Shown here piece after piece: positions 61,582-64,000 of a DNA stretch of 64,000 nucleotides. The DNA comes from an uncultured Lentisphaeria bacterium (GTDB lineage Bacteria; Verrucomicrobiota; Lentisphaeria; Victivallales; Victivallaceae): positions 1 to 64,000 of the forward strand of contig CAIPAT010000464.1 in assembly GCA_903863035.1 (NCBI GenBank), written 5' to 3'. Each line of letters begins with the position of its first letter. Position 1 is the stretch's first letter. The notes under the pieces were generated by a model. It was not told where the DNA came from, did not search any database, and worked only from the letters and a program-made list of their open reading frames with translations. The position numbers and the translations under genes were made by a program.

Positions 61582-64000
61582 TTACTTGTTTTTTCTGTTT
61601 AAAAGCAATAATGGTTCAACTTCAATTTCTTTTACCTGCTCTTTGCCGTTCACTTCCCCCATAAATTTATTTTTCCATTTTAAATCATCAAAACGTCCGG
61701 TCACTTTGATAAATCCGTCGGCTGTTTTGGATATTTTGATGCGCTCTTTCAATTTGTCGTAATTCGGCTGTGACGACAGCAATTCAACATCCTCTTTGAT
61801 TGGCAGAACCATATCCAGCTCCCCCGGCTTGAAGATTGCCATAACGCCGCGACTGCTGAAAGGCGTAAAACCGTCATAGGTGATGCCGTTGACTTTAAGC
61901 ATAAACCAATCCTTGTCCGGGTTGGTGGTTATTGTCGCCCCGTTGTCAAAGGATAGCAACCATTCCGAATCTTTCTGCCGGATATTGATAATCCTTGCAT
62001 CGGCCACCTGTGCCCAGAAAACATTGTTCATGAAGAAGCGTTTGGCACAATGAGCATATAGAATTTCAAAATTATCAAACTGTACACTGCTCCAGTCCCA
62101 GAATTTGCCGCAGAGAATCATCGCCGCCGCGTAATTAGGTTCTTTCTGGCGCAAGGCGTACCAGTCCAGTCCCTTATAGGTGGCGCCATGATAGATTACC
62201 GTATTCAGCGGGACATATTTTTCAGGCAGTCTGCTCTGCCATAACTTTCCCGCCATCCATTCGCGGGTATTATACCCGCCGGCGGAATAATCGGTGACAT
62301 CTTCACCTCCCTCGACAATGCCTTCGGATGTGACTGTAATGCCTTTTTGCTCTTTCAGATATTTTGTAATTTCATGCTTAACCTCAGATTCCGTTTCTCC
62401 CGTGGAGGGGAATTCCGGATTGTAACCTGGACGTCCATAACAGATAAAAGTGTCAAGCATGATGATATCACCGTCACTCTGTCTGCATGCCTGCATCAGT
62501 TTATCCAGCCATGGATAGAATTTCCCGGTCTTTACGGCGCGCAGATAATCGAGGTAATAAATCTGATACGGCTTGCGGTCGGCATACCGGTACATCATGC
62601 AATAGCGCTGGGGCTTGCCATCCGGTCCCTGCTTGATAAATTCTTCCGGCCAGCCGCCGCCGTCCAGGCCGATGGCGTCCATGGAATAATGAGGACCGAC
62701 CCGGGATCCGGTTTTTCTAATGCGCGCCTTGACATCCGCCAGTTCACCGAGAGCGGAAACCGGCTGAAGATCATAAATGAAAGCATCCGCCGCTCCGGCA
62801 TCATTCAGCATGCGCTTAACCCACCAGATACCCGAGGCAAAATCAAGTTTTTCACAGACCTCGGCAACTCTTTCATAGTTAAATCCCTGGTGATAGTAGA
62901 TGAAATTATCGCGTAACAGCGGGTTGAGATTACGGTTCGGTTTGATATAGCGATCCCGGTAGGCAAGACCGCAATCGACCCAATCGACCACGCCATCATG
63001 ATTGACATCTCCCGCCGTTTCAAGTTGCCAGGCTAATTTGTCATGAACCAGTTTTGTTGCCGGATTTTGGAATCCGGCCGGGCGGAAATAAAGTTTACCG
63101 CCAATCTCCGCTACCGCTTCTTTTTTCCGTTGACGAACGGTAAGGCTAAAATTATTGCTGTAATTCAATGGCTTATAGTAAAGAATGCTTTTGTCTGTCC
63201 GCAGTGCGACCATATTCGGGGTCTGATAGTCACTTTGTCCTTCATGGGAAAAGGTGCGCTGCCTGCCGTCGCCGCATTGCAGCAATTTGCCGGTGGGGGC
63301 AATCCCGTAATCTTCCGGATTCATTCCCGTCATTAAAAAGTTCTCGACCGATTCAAAGCGCAATTCCGCCTCTTTTACCACACGGTTCGTAACCGCAATT
63401 TTGTCCGATTTTACCTCATACTCAATCTCAATGATTGAACCGTCTTTACTCTGATAACTGACGGTTAAAGAGTTTTGGGTTTGGCGTACAATCCGACAAT
63501 TCCAATTTTCATCTGACGGTCGGAATTTCTTTGTTTCGCCAGCGGTATTGACTGCATAAAAAGTCGGCGACGCCTGCCCGGGAACTGCCAGCAGTTTATG
63601 TCCGTTGACCTCTGCCTCCACCAGGGCAAAGTTCCGTTTAGGATTGAGTTTCAGAACGTTTCCGCCGGATCGAATAGCGAGAAAACTACCGCTGTCTGCC
63701 GTTTTATCGTCAGTTATAGTTTGTCCGTGCAAATCGCAAAGTATAATCTGTTGTCCTTTGTCACCCGAAAAACCCAGTTCAATGCGCGCAACCTTCCGTC
63801 CGAATTGATATGATGACGGGGCAAAAAATGCTGCATCTCCGGCGGTGCTGGCCGTAAAACTCAACTGGGTCCAGCGTTCCGGTGGCAGACTTTTCCAGGC
63901 GTGCGTAGAAATAATATTCCCTGCGGCGTCAAGAAAATTTACAGAAAACCAGGCTAAAGGACTTACTTTGGGATAAACATATATTGAGAATATCTGATCA
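61582..64000 (-). CDS. GH101-like endo-glycosidase, 5' end outside the window
   Basis: The frame is open to the right edge, so about 805 C-terminal residues are visible and the start is missing; an internal TTG at 63864 is not a real start. The first part is beta-rich (supersandwich-like, to about 320). Next comes GDVNHDGVVDWVDCGLAYRD, a D-x-N-x-D-G calcium-loop-like stretch matching the DW.D...AYR entry of GH101 endo-alpha-N-acetylgalactosaminidases. Further on, DGDIIMLDTF (candidate nucleophile Asp) and VTSEGIVEGG (candidate acid Glu) are about 45 residues apart. GH101 releases the Gal-GalNAc core from mucin O-glycans. The C-terminal 120 residues form a small sheet. Confidence 0.65.
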   Translation of the reverse strand, partial: DQIFSIYVYPKVSPLAWFSVNFLDAAGNIISTHAWKSLPPERWTQLSFTASTAGDAAFFAPSSYQFGRKVARIELGFSGDKGQQIILCDLHGQTITDDKTADSGSFLAIRSGGNVLKLNPKRNFALVEAEVNGHKLLAVPGQASPTFYAVNTAGETKKFRPSDENWNCRIVRQTQNSLTVSYQSKDGSIIEIEYEVKSDKIAVTNRVVKEAELRFESVENFLMTGMNPEDYGIAPTGKLLQCGDGRQRTFSHEGQSDYQTPNMVALRTDKSILYYKPLNYSNNFSLTVRQRKKEAVAEIGGKLYFRPAGFQNPATKLVHDKLAWQLETAGDVNHDGVVDWVDCGLAYRDRYIKPNRNLNPLLRDNFIYYHQGFNYERVAEVCEKLDFASGIWWVKRMLNDAGAADAFIYDLQPVSALGELADVKARIRKTGSRVGPHYSMDAIGLDGGGWPEEFIKQGPDGKPQRYCMMYRYADRKPYQIYYLDYLRAVKTGKFYPWLDKLMQACRQSDGDIIMLDTFICYGRPGYNPEFPSTGETESEVKHEITKYLKEQKGITVTSEGIVEGGEDVTDYSAGGYNTREWMAGKLWQSRLPEKYVPLNTVIYHGATYKGLDWYALRQKEPNYAAAMILCGKFWDWSSVQFDNFEILYAHCAKRFFMNNVFWAQVADARIINIRQKDSEWLLSFDNGATITTNPDKDWFMLKVNGITYDGFTPFSSRGVMAIFKPGELDMVLPIKEDVELLSSQPNYDKLKERIKISKTADGFIKVTGRFDDLKWKNKFMGEVNGKEQVKEIEVEPLLLLNRKNK

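Noticed and set aside
63700-63864. TTG at 63864 as the start of the GH101-like gene
   Set aside because: The frame continues without a stop to the window edge with sensible protein sequence, so the gene is simply cut by the edge.

Overview
The window looks like a chromosomal segment of a member of the Lentisphaerae (Victivallis-like, PVC superphylum). The reasons are inferential: four single-domain pseudopilins of the [17 protein letters not shown] type with a C-terminal H-x9-DG motif, many URO-D-like proteins and Gfo/Idh/MocA oxidoreductases mixed with glycoside hydrolases, moderate GC, Gram-negative markers (TatAC, a YdbH-like protein), and mucin/aminosugar-type glycosidases. No rRNA or other definitive taxonomic marker is present.

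Layout. (1) 1-11.3 kb is mostly housekeeping: the tail of a group II intron (domain V) in front of a pseudopilin, two identical tandem tRNA-Asp genes, Smr protein, MazG, a DciA-like DUF721 protein, a NusG paralogue, an ABC-2 permease with a secreted partner, a PurN-like formyltransferase and a 1292-residue YdbH-like envelope protein. (2) 11.4-21.0 kb is a first glycan module: a GntR regulator with a LacI-type sensor heads a leftward operon (pseudopilin, secreted GH20, two Gfo/Idh oxidoreductases, SGNH hydrolase) and diverges from a second, cytoplasmic GH20. (3) 21.1-31.9 kb is a second module: an FCD-type GntR regulator heads pseudopilin, secreted sandwich protein, secreted TIM-barrel protein, PIG-L-like protein and MFS transporter, and diverges from a large GH13 enzyme. 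(4) 32.0-38.8 kb has tatA-tatC, a sialate O-acetylesterase and an rRNA methyltransferase flanked by inverted dispersed repeats. (5) 38.8-64 kb is a third, leftward module: a GntR-type DNA-binding domain fused to a solute-binding-protein domain, a pseudopilin, two secreted FDFG-type proteins, an 11-gene cytoplasmic operon (four URO-D-like proteins, two Gfo/Idh oxidoreductases, GH36, GH28-like, GH63-like, polysaccharide deacetylase, unknown TIM barrel) and an upstream group with a GH101-like enzyme running off the right edge.

The main result is an organisation that occurs three times: GntR-family regulator, then pseudopilin, then secreted glycan-active protein, each with a different sensor domain. 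In module 5 three promoters share an unusual direct-repeat operator (two GAACRTT half-sites 9 bp apart) placed exactly 4 bp upstream of the -35 box, with 17-bp -35/-10 spacing in all three. This predicts one activator-controlled regulon made of the regulator itself, the secreted arm and the 11-gene intracellular arm. The other two modules also have readable operators: a palindrome inside a promoter spacer and an 18-bp inverted repeat between two divergent consensus promoters.

No transporter is visible in the third module, and the pseudopilins are the only recurrent surface-type component. I infer, without proof, that these are pseudopilin-linked polysaccharide utilisation loci. Mobile or repeat DNA includes a 216-bp element with 26-bp terminal inverted repeats plus a solo end 33 kb away, REP-like hairpins, and a 158-nt nested inverted repeat. 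No CRISPR array, integrase or intact transposase was seen.
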